Assembly (NCBI GenBank): GCA_018970625.1
Contig: JAGWVZ010000016.1
Location: 1 to 18,588 of the forward strand
Source: Myxococcales bacterium
Lineage (GTDB): Bacteria > Myxococcota > Bradymonadia > REDH01
Reading direction: 5' to 3'
Length of the DNA: 18,588 nt
The position numbers were made by a program, and so were the translations under genes. Positions 1-8,341 of this stretch are shown here, one piece after another. The notes under the pieces are model-generated. The model worked only from the letters and a program-made list of their open reading frames with translations, ran no database searches and was not told the DNA's origin. Position 1 is the stretch's first letter. Each line of letters begins with the position of its first letter.

Positions 1-593
1 CCAAAGCTGCGATACACCGACGCAAACTCCGAACCCACAGCGCCAGCACCCATGACCACCAGCTTCGACGGCACCTTCTGGATCTCCAGAATATCGTCCG
101 AGTTCACCGTACGCACGTGATCCATCTGGATAAACGGCATGTCCGCGCATGCGCTGCCCGTCGCAAGAATCACGTGCTTCGTCTCCAGGGTCGTGACCTT
201 CCCGTCGGCTGCCGTCACGCTCACCTTGCCCGGCCCCGCCAGTCGTCCGTGTCCGCTGTGCACGTCCACCTTGTTCTTGCGCATCAGAAAGTTCACGCCC
301 TTCGAGTTCGTGTCCACCATCTTCGCACGGAACTTCTGCACCCCACCGAAGTCCACGGCAACGCCGGTTACGCTGATGCCGTACTTCGCCGATTCCCGCA
401 TCTTCTCATACAAGTGAGCGCTCTCCAGCAGCGCCTTCGTCGGTATGCAGCCGCGAAGAAGGCACGTGCCGCCCAGACGAGTGTCCTTCTCGACAATCGC
501 AGTCTTCAGACCCAGCTGAGAACAGCGAACGGCCGCCACATAACCACCGGGGCCTGCACCAATAATCGTCACATCGTACTGCGTGGTCGACAC
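1..593 (-). CDS. lpdA: Dihydrolipoyl dehydrogenase (E3), N-terminal part, cut by window edge
   Basis: FAD-dependent disulfide oxidoreductase that reoxidises the dihydrolipoyl groups of 2-oxoacid dehydrogenase or glycine cleavage complexes, passing electrons to NAD+ in the cytoplasm. About 197 codons are present. Residues 6-20 form the FAD-binding Rossmann start (YDVTIIGAGPGGYVAA). The redox-active disulfide follows as GGTCLLRGCIPTK, with both cysteines present, then the second FAD motif ATGSA, and near the edge the start of the NAD-binding fold (VVMGAGAVGSEFASVY). The GTG at 593 is preferred because AGAGG lies 5 bases upstream and the protein then begins MSTTQYDV, as E3 proteins usually do. 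An in-frame ATG at 629 would add 12 residues but has poor spacing. The C-terminal dimerisation domain with the catalytic His-Glu pair lies outside the window. The gene is divergent from the atoE-like gene. Family certain; which complex it serves is unknown. Confidence 0.93.
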   Translation of the reverse strand, partial: MSTTQYDVTIIGAGPGGYVAAVRCSQLGLKTAIVEKDTRLGGTCLLRGCIPTKALLESAHLYEKMRESAKYGISVTGVAVDFGGVQKFRAKMVDTNSKGVNFLMRKNKVDVHSGHGRLAGPGKVSVTAADGKVTTLETKHVILATGSACADMPFIQMDHVRTVNSDDILEIQKVPSKLVVMGAGAVGSEFASVYRSF

Positions 594-817
594 GGGAACC
601 TCTGAAAATCGGGGAAAAGACTCGGCCATTCCTGCACGCGCGCGGCTCTATCATGTGACCGACGATGCGGCAACCTGCACGCTCCCCTGATCACGCTTTG
701 CAACAGCGGCAATCCCCTGCACCCGACTCCAACTGCCACCGCCCTGCCAGATACTTCCCTAACAGGCGCCAACAGCGCATGATGTTCCCACTCTGCCACC
801 TGACCAGGAAACCCACC

Positions 818-2269
818 ATGCTGTCCCGGCTCGGACAACTCTTTGATCGTGTCGCCCAACGCGTCGTGCCGGACCCTTTCGTGCTGGCGCTGATTCTCAC
901 CGCGTTCGTCATGCTCGCCGGCCTCTGGTCACTCAGCACCGGCGCCGCACCGCTCGCCGCTGACGCCGAACCGCTCTCTGACACTCTCCGGGTGCTGCGC
1001 GCCTGGTTCACCGGGTTCTCCAACCCCGCTGGCCTGGCCTTCGCCCTGCAAATGGCGCTCGTCCTCGTCACCGGACAGGCACTGGCGCTCAGCCGACCCA
1101 TGACGCGCCTTCTCGAATCCGTCGCGGGCCTGCCCCGCACCACCTCAGAAGCCGCCGCGCTCGTCGCCTTCATCACGTGTATCGCCTCCATACTGCACTG
1201 GGGGCTCGGTGCCATCGCAGGCGCCATCGTTGCGCGCGCCGTATTTCAAACCGCCACCTCCCGGGGCCTGCATTTCCATTATCCGTTGCTCGGCGCCGCT
1301 GGCTATACAGGATTCGCCGTATTCCACGGTGGCCTCAGTGGCTCTGCTCCGCTCAAAGTCGCCGAGCAAAATCATTTTCTGGCAGAAACAATCGGCGTTA
1401 TTCCCATTTCGCAAACACTGGGCAGCCCCCTGAATATTGCGATCGTCGCGACACTCACCCTGCTTTTTCCCGCCCTTTTTTACGCGCTCGCACCCGCACA
1501 ACCCGAAACTTTGCAGGGCGGCAGCACGCCCTCTGCGACGACAGAAAACCCCAGTGCCTCGAACGCAGGGCAAACCGTCGATCAGACCCCGGCGAGCGAT
1601 TCCAGAGCAGCGCCAGACACCAGCTCGTCAGCCGATGCACAGTCAACCCCGGATAGAGCACCCACCCCTTTTTCACCCGCCGCCCTGCTTGGTGGCTGGT
1701 TACCGCTCAGTGTCATTATCTGGGCACTATGTACGGGGTTTCTGGCATTCGATATCAACGCATTCACCCTGATTTTCCTGTTTGCGGGAATTGGTCTGCA
1801 TGGCCAGATTCAGCGTTATGTGGATACCGTTACCGACGCTGCGCGCGCCGCCGGACCTGTCCTTCTGCAATACCCTTTCTATTTCGCGATTGTCGCGATG
1901 ATGCAGGCAACCGGACTCATTGTACTGTTCAGTGAGTTTTTCGTCCGCATGGCAACGGCGGAGACCTTTCCGGTGATCGCGTTCTGGTCCGCTGCCATCC
2001 TGAACATTATCATCCCGTCGGGCGGAGGTCAGTGGGCCGTTCAGGGGCCCATTCTTGCACAGGCCGGACTGGAGCTCGGCGTTGATCCGGGCGTCATCGT
2101 GATTGCATTTGCCCACGGCGACGCGAGCACCAATCTGTTACAGCCCTTCTGGGCGCTGCCCCTGCTTGGACTCATGGGCTTACAGGCCCGCCAGATTATT
2201 GGATATTCAGCGCTCGCATGCGTCGCCATGCTGCTGGTTGTCTCTGTGCTACTGGTCGTCATGACCTGA
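818..2269 (+). CDS. atoE: AtoE-type short-chain fatty acid transporter
   Basis: Predicted inner-membrane transporter for short-chain fatty acids such as acetoacetate or butyrate, 483 residues. It resembles E. coli AtoE along its length: the N-terminal VVPDPFVLALILT segment, ALQMALVLVTGQALA at about 77-91, the FPVIAFWSAAILNIIIPSGG block around 384-403 (PSGGGQW at 400-406) and the LQPFWALPLLGL end segment at 441-452. Many hydrophobic helices are evident. A hydrophilic loop at about 227-287, rich in Ser, Thr, Pro, Ala and Asp, sits mid-protein where AtoE also has a charged loop; its sequence is low-complexity. The ATG at 818 is chosen because CAGGAAA precedes it at good spacing and the protein then aligns with AtoE. 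The frame is open back to 665, but that would add 51 residues unlike a transporter. It heads a plus-strand run, though 83 bp separate it from the next gene. The exact substrate is not visible. Confidence 0.88.
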   Translation: MLSRLGQLFDRVAQRVVPDPFVLALILTAFVMLAGLWSLSTGAAPLAADAEPLSDTLRVLRAWFTGFSNPAGLAFALQMALVLVTGQALALSRPMTRLLESVAGLPRTTSEAAALVAFITCIASILHWGLGAIAGAIVARAVFQTATSRGLHFHYPLLGAAGYTGFAVFHGGLSGSAPLKVAEQNHFLAETIGVIPISQTLGSPLNIAIVATLTLLFPALFYALAPAQPETLQGGSTPSATTENPSASNAGQTVDQTPASDSRAAPDTSSSADAQSTPDRAPTPFSPAALLGGWLPLSVIIWALCTGFLAFDINAFTLIFLFAGIGLHGQIQRYVDTVTDAARAAGPVLLQYPFYFAIVAMMQATGLIVLFSEFFVRMATAETFPVIAFWSAAILNIIIPSGGGQWAVQGPILAQAGLELGVDPGVIVIAFAHGDASTNLLQPFWALPLLGLMGLQARQIIGYSALACVAMLLVVSVLLVVMT

Positions 2270-2352
2270 CTCGGTGCGCAACCTTTGCTGGAAACAACCC
2301 GGGCGTTCGGCTACGGTAGCGCCCTTACCGCCTTTCCTTGCTGGAGATGTGC

Positions 2353-3357
2353 ATGTCTGCCCGCGTTTCCGTTGTTGATTCCATGGCCCGCCTCCTCTTC
2401 ACCTGCGCCCTCTGTGCGCTCCACTCGCTTGCAGCCTGCGGCGGCGACGAAGAGACCCCCGCTGCGGACACCGGCGAAGCAGATGCAGCCGACGTGACGG
2501 ACACGACGGACGGCTCAGCGGACGCATCGTCCGACGTCGAAGAGGTTCCACCAGCACCAACGGAAGTAACGTTCACCCTGCGCAACGGAAACCCGGGCGG
2601 CCAGTCCCGTTGGGTGGAAGTCACAAACTCGCTCGGAGCGCCGGGGTGGTGGACCATTACCGTGGACAACAGGGAGGCGCAGCTGCTGCGACCACACGAC
2701 ACCTGCGCCAACTGCAATTGCGGTGAAGCCTGCGAGCCGTGCGCGGACCCAACCGAGATTATTGAGCTCGCGCCCGGCGAGTCCATCGAGGGTGTCTGGA
2801 ACTTCGAACTGTATGACATCGTCGCCGAGGGTGGCACGACGTGTGAATCACCGTTCGAATCGACCGCGACTTCGTATCGGGTGCAATTTTGCTGGAGCCC
2901 CGTTCCACCGGGTGAAGACGGCCGCCTGCCTGTGAACACCATCTCGTGTACTCGACTGCCCTTTCTTGTCGGCATCGACAACGAGGTCAGCTACGGCATT
3001 GAAGCGACCAATACCTGTGGCAACAACGCGTGCGACGAAGGCGAAACCCGTCTGACGTGCCCGGACGACTGTTTCAAGACCGGACCCAACGATCTGTACC
3101 TTGCCTGCCGACAGGTGTGCCGTCACGGTCAGGATTGTGACCCCGACTTCATCGCGGAAGATTGTGCGGCCGCGCGCTGCGCCCCCATTGAGGAATCCTT
3201 CGCTGGCGCAAGTACCGCCTGCCTTAACGCGGCCATTCAGGTCGAGGCCTGCGGCCGCGAGCTGGCCTGCGAAGATCTGAACACCTTCTTCACCGATATC
3301 GCATCTTCCGCGTGCGCCGAACTCGCGGCCGCCTTCAACGAAGCCTGCGCCGAATAA
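2353..3357 (+). CDS. Cys-rich secreted lipoprotein of unknown function
   Basis: Not recognised as a named family. The 334-residue product starts with a lipoprotein signal: a short charged stretch, hydrophobic LLFTCALCALHSLAAC, and cleavage before the Cys of LAAC. A 40-residue acidic linker rich in Ala, Asp and Thr follows, typical of outer-membrane lipoproteins in Myxococcota/Bradymonadota-like bacteria. Then comes a beta-rich region with a Cys cluster (TCANCNCGEACEPC), resembling a secreted Ig-like fold, and a repeat unit CGNNACDEGETRLTCPDDC of a kind often seen in surface proteins of these groups. The C-terminal third has evenly spaced Cys and looks helical. The many Cys suggest disulfides formed in the periplasm or outside. 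The ATG at 2353 is chosen because GGAG lies 6 bases upstream; an in-frame ATG at 2338 has no good site. Only 13 bp separate it from the dipeptidase gene, so co-transcription is likely. Lipoprotein status is well supported; the role is unknown. Confidence 0.8.
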   Translation: MSARVSVVDSMARLLFTCALCALHSLAACGGDEETPAADTGEADAADVTDTTDGSADASSDVEEVPPAPTEVTFTLRNGNPGGQSRWVEVTNSLGAPGWWTITVDNREAQLLRPHDTCANCNCGEACEPCADPTEIIELAPGESIEGVWNFELYDIVAEGGTTCESPFESTATSYRVQFCWSPVPPGEDGRLPVNTISCTRLPFLVGIDNEVSYGIEATNTCGNNACDEGETRLTCPDDCFKTGPNDLYLACRQVCRHGQDCDPDFIAEDCAAARCAPIEESFAGASTACLNAAIQVEACGRELACEDLNTFFTDIASSACAELAAAFNEACAE

Positions 3358-3370
3358 TTTCAGGAAAATA

Positions 3371-4435
3371 ATGACCGCCTATATTCCGTGGAATTCCCCT
3401 GAATTCTCTGCCGCCCTGAACCTGCAGAGGAGTATCGGCCTGGTCGACATGCATGTTGACCCCATCCTGCAAACCAGATTGTTCGGCTATGATATTGCCC
3501 GGGAGCACAAGGCCGGGCGGCCGGGACAACCCTTGTTCTGGCATTCCGATATCCCGCGCATGCACGAGGCAGGATACGGTACGGTCTGCATGGGAATTCA
3601 CTGGCATCCATGGGAGAGTGAGCGCGGCTGGCAGGAGGCACTCAAACAGATCGATGTGCTGGATGCGCTGGCCCGAAACAACCCTGATGTCTGTGCCCGA
3701 CCCGGATGCGCCGCCGACATTGGCAGCGCTGCGAGCTCGGGCAAGCTGAGCCTCATTCCCGGCGTCGAGGGTGCGCACATTATCAATGGAAAACTCGAAC
3801 GGGTGGCCGAGCTCGCGCGTCGTGGTACGGCATACATGACGCTGGCGCATTTTTCGAAAAATGCTGCCGCGACACCCTCCATGGGGCGTGGTGCGAACGA
3901 GCGCGACGGACTCACCGACTTCGGCGTCACCCTCGTGCACGAGTTAAATCGGCACCAGATTGTCGTCGATGTCTCGCACCTGAATATGCCCTGTGCCATT
4001 CAGGCATGCCGTGCGTCTTCCCGTCCCGTACTCGCCACACACAGCGGCGCCAGAGGCTTGAACGACGCCGCGAGATTGCTCAGTGATGAAGCCATCGATG
4101 CAGTCGCCGCGACGGACGGTGTAGTCGGCGTCATTTTCGCCCCTGGTTTTCTGACAGGTAAACTCAACGCTGACAGTCACGCGGTCGCCGATCACATTGA
4201 GTACATCGTCAAACGTGTCGGAATCCGCCACGTCGGGCTTGGCTCCGACTACGACGGCTGGCTGCCCCGTATTCCATCGGACCAACGCGACTGCCGCGAC
4301 CTCGTGAAAATCACGCACATTCTGCTTCAGCGCGGCTGGTCCGAATCCAGTATCGCCCTGCTCCTGCGCGACAACGTCGTGCGCGTCATGAACGCCTCGG
4401 CTACAGGCGCGCCCGTCGAACCCCCTACCGATTGA
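3371..4435 (+). CDS. Membrane dipeptidase-type metallopeptidase (peptidase M19)
   Basis: Member of the renal dipeptidase/M19 family, amidohydrolase-fold enzymes with two zinc ions that cleave dipeptides, often including D-amino acids. All expected metal and active-site positions are visible in the 354-residue product: H28 and D30 (DMHVDP), bridging E133 (PGVEGAH), H203 (VVDVSHL), H224 (ATHSGAR) and D293 (GLGSDYDG). The first motif is HVD, where HND or HTD is more usual, but both ligands are kept. There is no signal peptide or membrane anchor, so despite the family name the protein should be cytoplasmic. The ATG at 3371 has AGGA 6 bases upstream. The gene starts 13 bp after the lipoprotein stop and is followed 11 bp later by the lipase gene, indicating an operon. 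A role in peptide scavenging or peptidoglycan dipeptide recycling is inference; the substrate cannot be read from sequence. Confidence 0.9.
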   Translation: MTAYIPWNSPEFSAALNLQRSIGLVDMHVDPILQTRLFGYDIAREHKAGRPGQPLFWHSDIPRMHEAGYGTVCMGIHWHPWESERGWQEALKQIDVLDALARNNPDVCARPGCAADIGSAASSGKLSLIPGVEGAHIINGKLERVAELARRGTAYMTLAHFSKNAAATPSMGRGANERDGLTDFGVTLVHELNRHQIVVDVSHLNMPCAIQACRASSRPVLATHSGARGLNDAARLLSDEAIDAVAATDGVVGVIFAPGFLTGKLNADSHAVADHIEYIVKRVGIRHVGLGSDYDGWLPRIPSDQRDCRDLVKITHILLQRGWSESSIALLLRDNVVRVMNASATGAPVEPPTD

Positions 4436-4446
4436 ATCGAACCTCC

Positions 4447-5886
4447 ATGCTGCAACGCTTTCGTGACCGCTCCGCTGCCGCCCGTTTACGCACCATGATG
4501 GCGCAGGCCGACTCGCGCGCCGCATGGTTTAGCGCGGCGCACGAACTGGATGTCCTCGAAGGCAACGACGCTTGGCGAGAAAGAGACGATTCCGACTGGT
4601 TTAACGCCACGCTGCTGCGTGACAATGCGCACGAACTGGAGCGGCTACGGGCGGCCGGTGACCCGCTGGCACTCGAGGCTCTGCTCACCGAGAGCCTGTA
4701 TCGGCACTTGTCTGACATCAGCTCAACCACACTGTACGAGCAGACCCACACCGGAGAAACCCGGCGCGTGATCGGTGACTGGCTTGATGCCTGTGTGGCC
4801 GCCATCGAATGGTTGCGCGACGCTGAGTTACCCGGGCTCTCGCGCGCGCTGCGCCGCGAGAAATTTATCAGGGCGGACGCAAATTTTGGCGATACCGGCC
4901 TTCTCTTGTCGGGCGGGGGTGCCTGGGGTTTGTACCATCTGGGGGTGGTCAAAGCGTTACTACAAACCAACCTGCTGCCCGAGGTGATCTGTGGCTCCAG
5001 CATGGGAGCCATTATTGCTGCGGGAGTATGCACCCGCAACACGCAGGAATTAAATGAATTATTTACTAACCCGGCGAGCATTCACCGAACGGCGGTCCAG
5101 CTACTCGACCCTCGTGGCATGATACGAGAAAAGACACTTCTCAGTCCTCATCAGCTGCGTGAACATGTCGAGGCAAATGTCGGAATGTATACCTTCCGTG
5201 AAGCCTGGGAACGAACGGGACGCGTTCTGAACGTCTCCATCTCTCCCACTCGAGCGCGGCAAAAACCACGCGTCCTGAGTTATCGAACCGCTCCCGATGT
5301 GTTGATCGCAGACGCCACGGTAGCCTCCTGTTCCATTCCCGGGTTGTTTCCGGCGGTCACGTTGCGAGCACGCAATATGCGCGGAGAAATCGTCCCCTAT
5401 GTACCCACCGAAAAATGGGTCGATGGTTCCATGCGTGGCGATTTGCCCATGCAGAGACTGGCTCGCCTGCACAACGTCAATCACTTCATCGTCAGTCAGG
5501 CCAACCCTTTTGTTTTGCCCTTTGTCGTGCATCGCCACCACGGCCCGGTGCGCCGAGGAACACGCCTGATGGGAGCCCTGGTGCGTGCGCAGATGGCGGC
5601 CGTGCTCAATGAAACCAGGCAGCGCTTTCACTCCGACACCCTTCGACCGTGGCTCGATACGGCACATGCATTGACGGGCCAGCACTACGGAGGCGACATC
5701 ACCATTCATCCGCGAGTCCCGCCGGCAAAATATATACAGGTCATGGCCAATCCATCGCTCCATGAGCTGCATCAATACATCCTTGGCGGCGAGCGGGCCA
5801 CCTGGCCACGCCTGCCTGCGATTCGCGATCAGACGCGCATCAGTCGCACGCTCAAGGACGCCGTTCACATGCTTCGCGACACCTGA
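4447..5886 (+). CDS. DUF3336-patatin lipase, similar to eukaryotic Tgl3/4/5-type triacylglycerol lipases
   Basis: Patatin-like serine hydrolase expected to release fatty acids from triacylglycerol or phospholipid, 479 residues. Residues about 45-125 fit DUF3336 (DDSDWFNATLLRDN, then GDPLALEALLTESLYRHLSDIS), the domain preceding patatin in yeast Tgl3-5 and plant SDP1 lipases. The patatin domain follows: oxyanion loop GGGAWG at 156-161, nucleophile elbow GSSMG with Ser185, and dyad Asp326 in WVDGSMRGDLP. No signal peptide or membrane helix is seen. The start is uncertain: ATG 4447 was chosen, but an in-frame TTG at 4432 overlaps the dipeptidase stop and would add 5 residues. Neither has a clear ribosome site, so translation may be coupled to the upstream gene. 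It ends facing the alpha/beta hydrolase gene. Lipid hydrolysis is well supported by family; a storage-lipid role is inference. Confidence 0.88.
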   Translation: MLQRFRDRSAAARLRTMMAQADSRAAWFSAAHELDVLEGNDAWRERDDSDWFNATLLRDNAHELERLRAAGDPLALEALLTESLYRHLSDISSTTLYEQTHTGETRRVIGDWLDACVAAIEWLRDAELPGLSRALRREKFIRADANFGDTGLLLSGGGAWGLYHLGVVKALLQTNLLPEVICGSSMGAIIAAGVCTRNTQELNELFTNPASIHRTAVQLLDPRGMIREKTLLSPHQLREHVEANVGMYTFREAWERTGRVLNVSISPTRARQKPRVLSYRTAPDVLIADATVASCSIPGLFPAVTLRARNMRGEIVPYVPTEKWVDGSMRGDLPMQRLARLHNVNHFIVSQANPFVLPFVVHRHHGPVRRGTRLMGALVRAQMAAVLNETRQRFHSDTLRPWLDTAHALTGQHYGGDITIHPRVPPAKYIQVMANPSLHELHQYILGGERATWPRLPAIRDQTRISRTLKDAVHMLRDT

Positions 5887-5947
5887 TCCCCGGGCGATCG
5901 TGGTTCCACCTCATGCGGGTTTGCGGCGAATACGGGCCACCTTCAGC

Positions 5948-5968
5948 GCACCAGAATCCAGCTGGTGC
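5948..5968. terminator. Hairpin between convergent genes, possible weak terminator
   Basis: A perfect 7-bp inverted repeat (GCACCAG…CTGGTGC) with a 7-base loop sits in the 100-bp gap between the lipase and hydrolase genes, which end facing each other. No T-run follows on either strand, so it is not a classic intrinsic terminator. Its position makes a role in ending or protecting both transcripts possible. Low confidence. Confidence 0.25.
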
Positions 5969-5986
5969 AACGTCACGCCAACTCAC

Positions 5987-6982
5987 TCAGCGAGAAAGCC
6001 AGCGCAGCATCCAGTCTGCCACGTCATGGGCGACACGCTGATGGGTCATCACGGTAAAGTGATTTCGACGTGGAACCAACAGATGTTCCGTCGGACCTCT
6101 GAACTGACGTCCGAGCTCAAAAGCCTGTTCGGCTGGCGCAATACGATCCCAGTTGCCGTTCACAAATATCGCGGGAGTATCTTGAATCTGGGCAGCCGAA
6201 TCCAGCGGGTTCAGAAATTGAATCGCGGCGTCAATCACGGGCTCTGTCAATCCGTGTAAAATATCGATTTCGAAAAAACCCCGCTCATGTGACTCACTTG
6301 CAATACGAATAGACCCGCGCAAACCACGCAGCAACACATGAGGCGGTGCCACACGAAATCCTTCCAGCGCTTCAGGGTTCAGCGTGGTCACGAACTCGCT
6401 CAATCGCGCCCCTGACGGCATTCGCACACGAACCGGGGTGGAAACCAGGGCCACCGCGCGCGCCAGGCCCGTCGCAGCCGATGCGTTCAGTGCACACGAG
6501 CCACCCAGGCTAATGCCCATTGTCCCCAGCCGGTCCGCGTCCACCTCGGGCTGCATCGACAGCCAGCGCAACGAGTCGCACGCAGTCTGCGCCAGACCCG
6601 ACCCGGTAAGCGCTCTTGGATGAGACGCGTGGCCATCCAGCTCGAAAAACAAAACGCCCACACCGCGTTGTAGCAACGCCCTGATGTAGTGGATATAGGC
6701 CCAGGGCGTCGCGGCAGACGTGCCGTGCGCCAACAGGACCGCGGGAACGGGCGCCGTCTCGGCCTGGGAAGGCAACATCAGCACACCAGAGGTCATCGTC
6801 TCGCCGACAGGAATCTGAACCTCGCGAAACGTCGCACGCTCGTGACGCGCATGGATGACCTGACGAACATCCTGCCTGGATGGGATCGACGTGACTACCC
6901 GGAGGGTCATGCGCATCAGCGAAGAGAGCAGAGGCACATGACCAGGACGAGGAGCCAGCGGCAAAGAAGCAGGGTGGAGCAT
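5987..6982 (-). CDS. Alpha/beta hydrolase, third gene of the DUF1592-group/HXXSHH operon
   Basis: Serine hydrolase of the alpha/beta fold, 331 residues. Visible features are the HG oxyanion motif (VLLAHGTSA, 86-87), nucleophile elbow GISLGG with Ser158, acid Asp279 in FVNGNWDRI and catalytic His308 in PRRNHFTV, so the triad is complete and in the usual order. The first 45 residues are basic and not clearly a signal peptide, so the protein is probably cytoplasmic, unlike the two exported proteins encoded upstream. The ATG at 6982 lies only 9 bp after the HXXSHH gene stop and has no clear ribosome site, which fits translational coupling. An esterase, lipase or deacylase role is possible; the substrate is unknown. 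The gene converges on the patatin lipase gene. Confidence 0.85.
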   Translation of the reverse strand: MLHPASLPLAPRPGHVPLLSSLMRMTLRVVTSIPSRQDVRQVIHARHERATFREVQIPVGETMTSGVLMLPSQAETAPVPAVLLAHGTSAATPWAYIHYIRALLQRGVGVLFFELDGHASHPRALTGSGLAQTACDSLRWLSMQPEVDADRLGTMGISLGGSCALNASAATGLARAVALVSTPVRVRMPSGARLSEFVTTLNPEALEGFRVAPPHVLLRGLRGSIRIASESHERGFFEIDILHGLTEPVIDAAIQFLNPLDSAAQIQDTPAIFVNGNWDRIAPAEQAFELGRQFRGPTEHLLVPRRNHFTVMTHQRVAHDVADWMLRWLSR

Positions 6983-6991
6983 TCGGTAACG

Positions 6992-8341
6992 TCAGCCTGT
7001 GGTCAATTCGGGCAATACCCGATTTCCATCGGCGCCAAATGTATCTACGCCAACATTCGCGGCATGTAGCATGGAAACGAACACGTTGGCGACAGGCGTC
7101 TCCGAGGCAAATCGAATATGCCGACCACCGCGAAGGGCACCCCCGGCGCCCCCACAAAGCAATACGGGCAGGTTGGTATGTGCGTGGGAGTTGCCGTCCT
7201 CGATCTCGGACGAGAAAAATATGGCGGACTGGTCCAGCAGGGTGCGGCCATCGGGAAGGGTGTGCGCGGTCATGCGATCCATCAGGTCAGCCAGACGACC
7301 AACCTCGTATTCATTGATTCGCTCCAGACGCTCGAAATTCTCGGGTATATTCTGATGATGCGATATCTCGTGATGCGCACCCGTGACGCCAATAAAATCA
7401 TAGCTCCGGTTCGAGCCTCCATTGGCAAACATGTGGGTAATGACGCGCGTATTATCGCAGACCATCGCCTGTACCATCAGCTCGTTCATGATGTCCGAAT
7501 ACTCATCCAGACTTCCCTCGAACGCTTCCGGAACCTCCTCGGGACCACAACTCAGGTCACTCATATCCAGAATGCGTCGCTCAAGGTCTCGAATACCCGT
7601 CAGATACTGATCGAGTTTCTGCCGATCATTGACGCCGAGGCGCGCTTGCAGTGACAGGGCATCCTGCACCGCGAAGTCGAGGATGGACTCTCGGCGACTG
7701 CGCTGACGTTCGATCTGTTCAGGGCTCAACTCGCCAGGCCGCAGGCCAAACAGTCGCTGAAATACGACAAGCGGGTTCGTAATTTTCGGCAAAGGCGTCG
7801 CCTCGTCGGCCCAGGAAATATTGCGCACGTACGCGCAGCTGTAGCCTGAATCGCAGCCGCCCACCGAGACGCCCCCCTCAAGCCCGGTCTGCAGTGACGG
7901 GAGCCGCGTACCGGCACCCAGCACCGAGGCGGCAACCTGATCGGCCGAAATTCCCACGGATATATCGGTACCTTCGGTTTGACGCGGCAAACGCGCAGTC
8001 AGAAAAGCGCCTGTGCCGCGCGCGTGATCCCCGGGCACGGAGTCGATCGCATTTCGGTTTGCCACCTGGCTCAGCACCAGCGTGTGCGCACGATGTCGTT
8101 CCAGCGGGGTCAGAATCTGCGGCATGACAAAATCAGCCCCCGTCGTCGCAGGCGTCCAAGAGGGCATATGAATACCGTTGGGAACATAAAACCACAACAG
8201 CCGTACCGGCTCGACCAGCTCGTCGGCGTATGCCGCACCTCGCCGTCCCGCTGGCAACATGGCTTCCAGCAGCGGTAAACTCAACGCGCCAGCCCCCAGA
8301 CGAAGAAAGCTGCGACGCGAAAATCGGGGTGTCGTCTTCAT
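6992..8341 (-). CDS. Tat-exported HXXSHH-family protein (DUF1552)
   Basis: Protein of the HXXSHH/DUF1552 family, 449 residues, function not established. A twin-arginine signal opens it (SRRSFLRLG at 8-16, then hydrophobic ALSLPLLEAML), implying export of a folded, perhaps metal-bearing protein. The name-giving motif is present as HEISHH at 324-329. Other conserved-looking parts are the WFYVPNGIHMPSW start, a pair of Cys around GGCDSGYSC (163, 169) and a C-terminal segment FSSEIEDGNSHAHTNLPVLLCGG. From memory, the family is grouped with alkaline phosphatase/sulfatase-like folds, which would suggest a hydrolase, but this is inference. The ATG overlaps the upstream stop as ATGA, and a strong GGGAGGTG ribosome site lies 4 bases before it, inside the end of the previous gene. 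Such genes commonly accompany DUF1592-group genes in planctomycetes and myxobacteria, so the pair probably acts together in the periplasm. Confidence 0.92.
   Translation of the reverse strand: MKTTPRFSRRSFLRLGAGALSLPLLEAMLPAGRRGAAYADELVEPVRLLWFYVPNGIHMPSWTPATTGADFVMPQILTPLERHRAHTLVLSQVANRNAIDSVPGDHARGTGAFLTARLPRQTEGTDISVGISADQVAASVLGAGTRLPSLQTGLEGGVSVGGCDSGYSCAYVRNISWADEATPLPKITNPLVVFQRLFGLRPGELSPEQIERQRSRRESILDFAVQDALSLQARLGVNDRQKLDQYLTGIRDLERRILDMSDLSCGPEEVPEAFEGSLDEYSDIMNELMVQAMVCDNTRVITHMFANGGSNRSYDFIGVTGAHHEISHHQNIPENFERLERINEYEVGRLADLMDRMTAHTLPDGRTLLDQSAIFFSSEIEDGNSHAHTNLPVLLCGGAGGALRGGRHIRFASETPVANVFVSMLHAANVGVDTFGADGNRVLPELTTG

Noticed and set aside
665..817. N-terminal extension of the transporter gene by 51 codons
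   Set aside because: The added residues are rich in Pro, Arg and His and unlike AtoE; the ATG at 818 has a good ribosome site and fits the family start.
2301..2324. GGGCG…CGCCC inverted repeat after the transporter gene as a terminator
   Set aside because: Five base pairs, interior not pairing well, and no T-run; the inner GCTACGGTAGC cannot form a stable loop.
4432..4446. TTG start for the lipase overlapping the dipeptidase stop
   Set aside because: Possible but no ribosome site and a rarer start codon; the ATG 15 bases later was preferred.
5101..5868. Open frame of 255 codons on the minus strand inside the patatin lipase gene
   Set aside because: No recognisable domain or ribosome site; it is a shadow of a gene with complete catalytic motifs.
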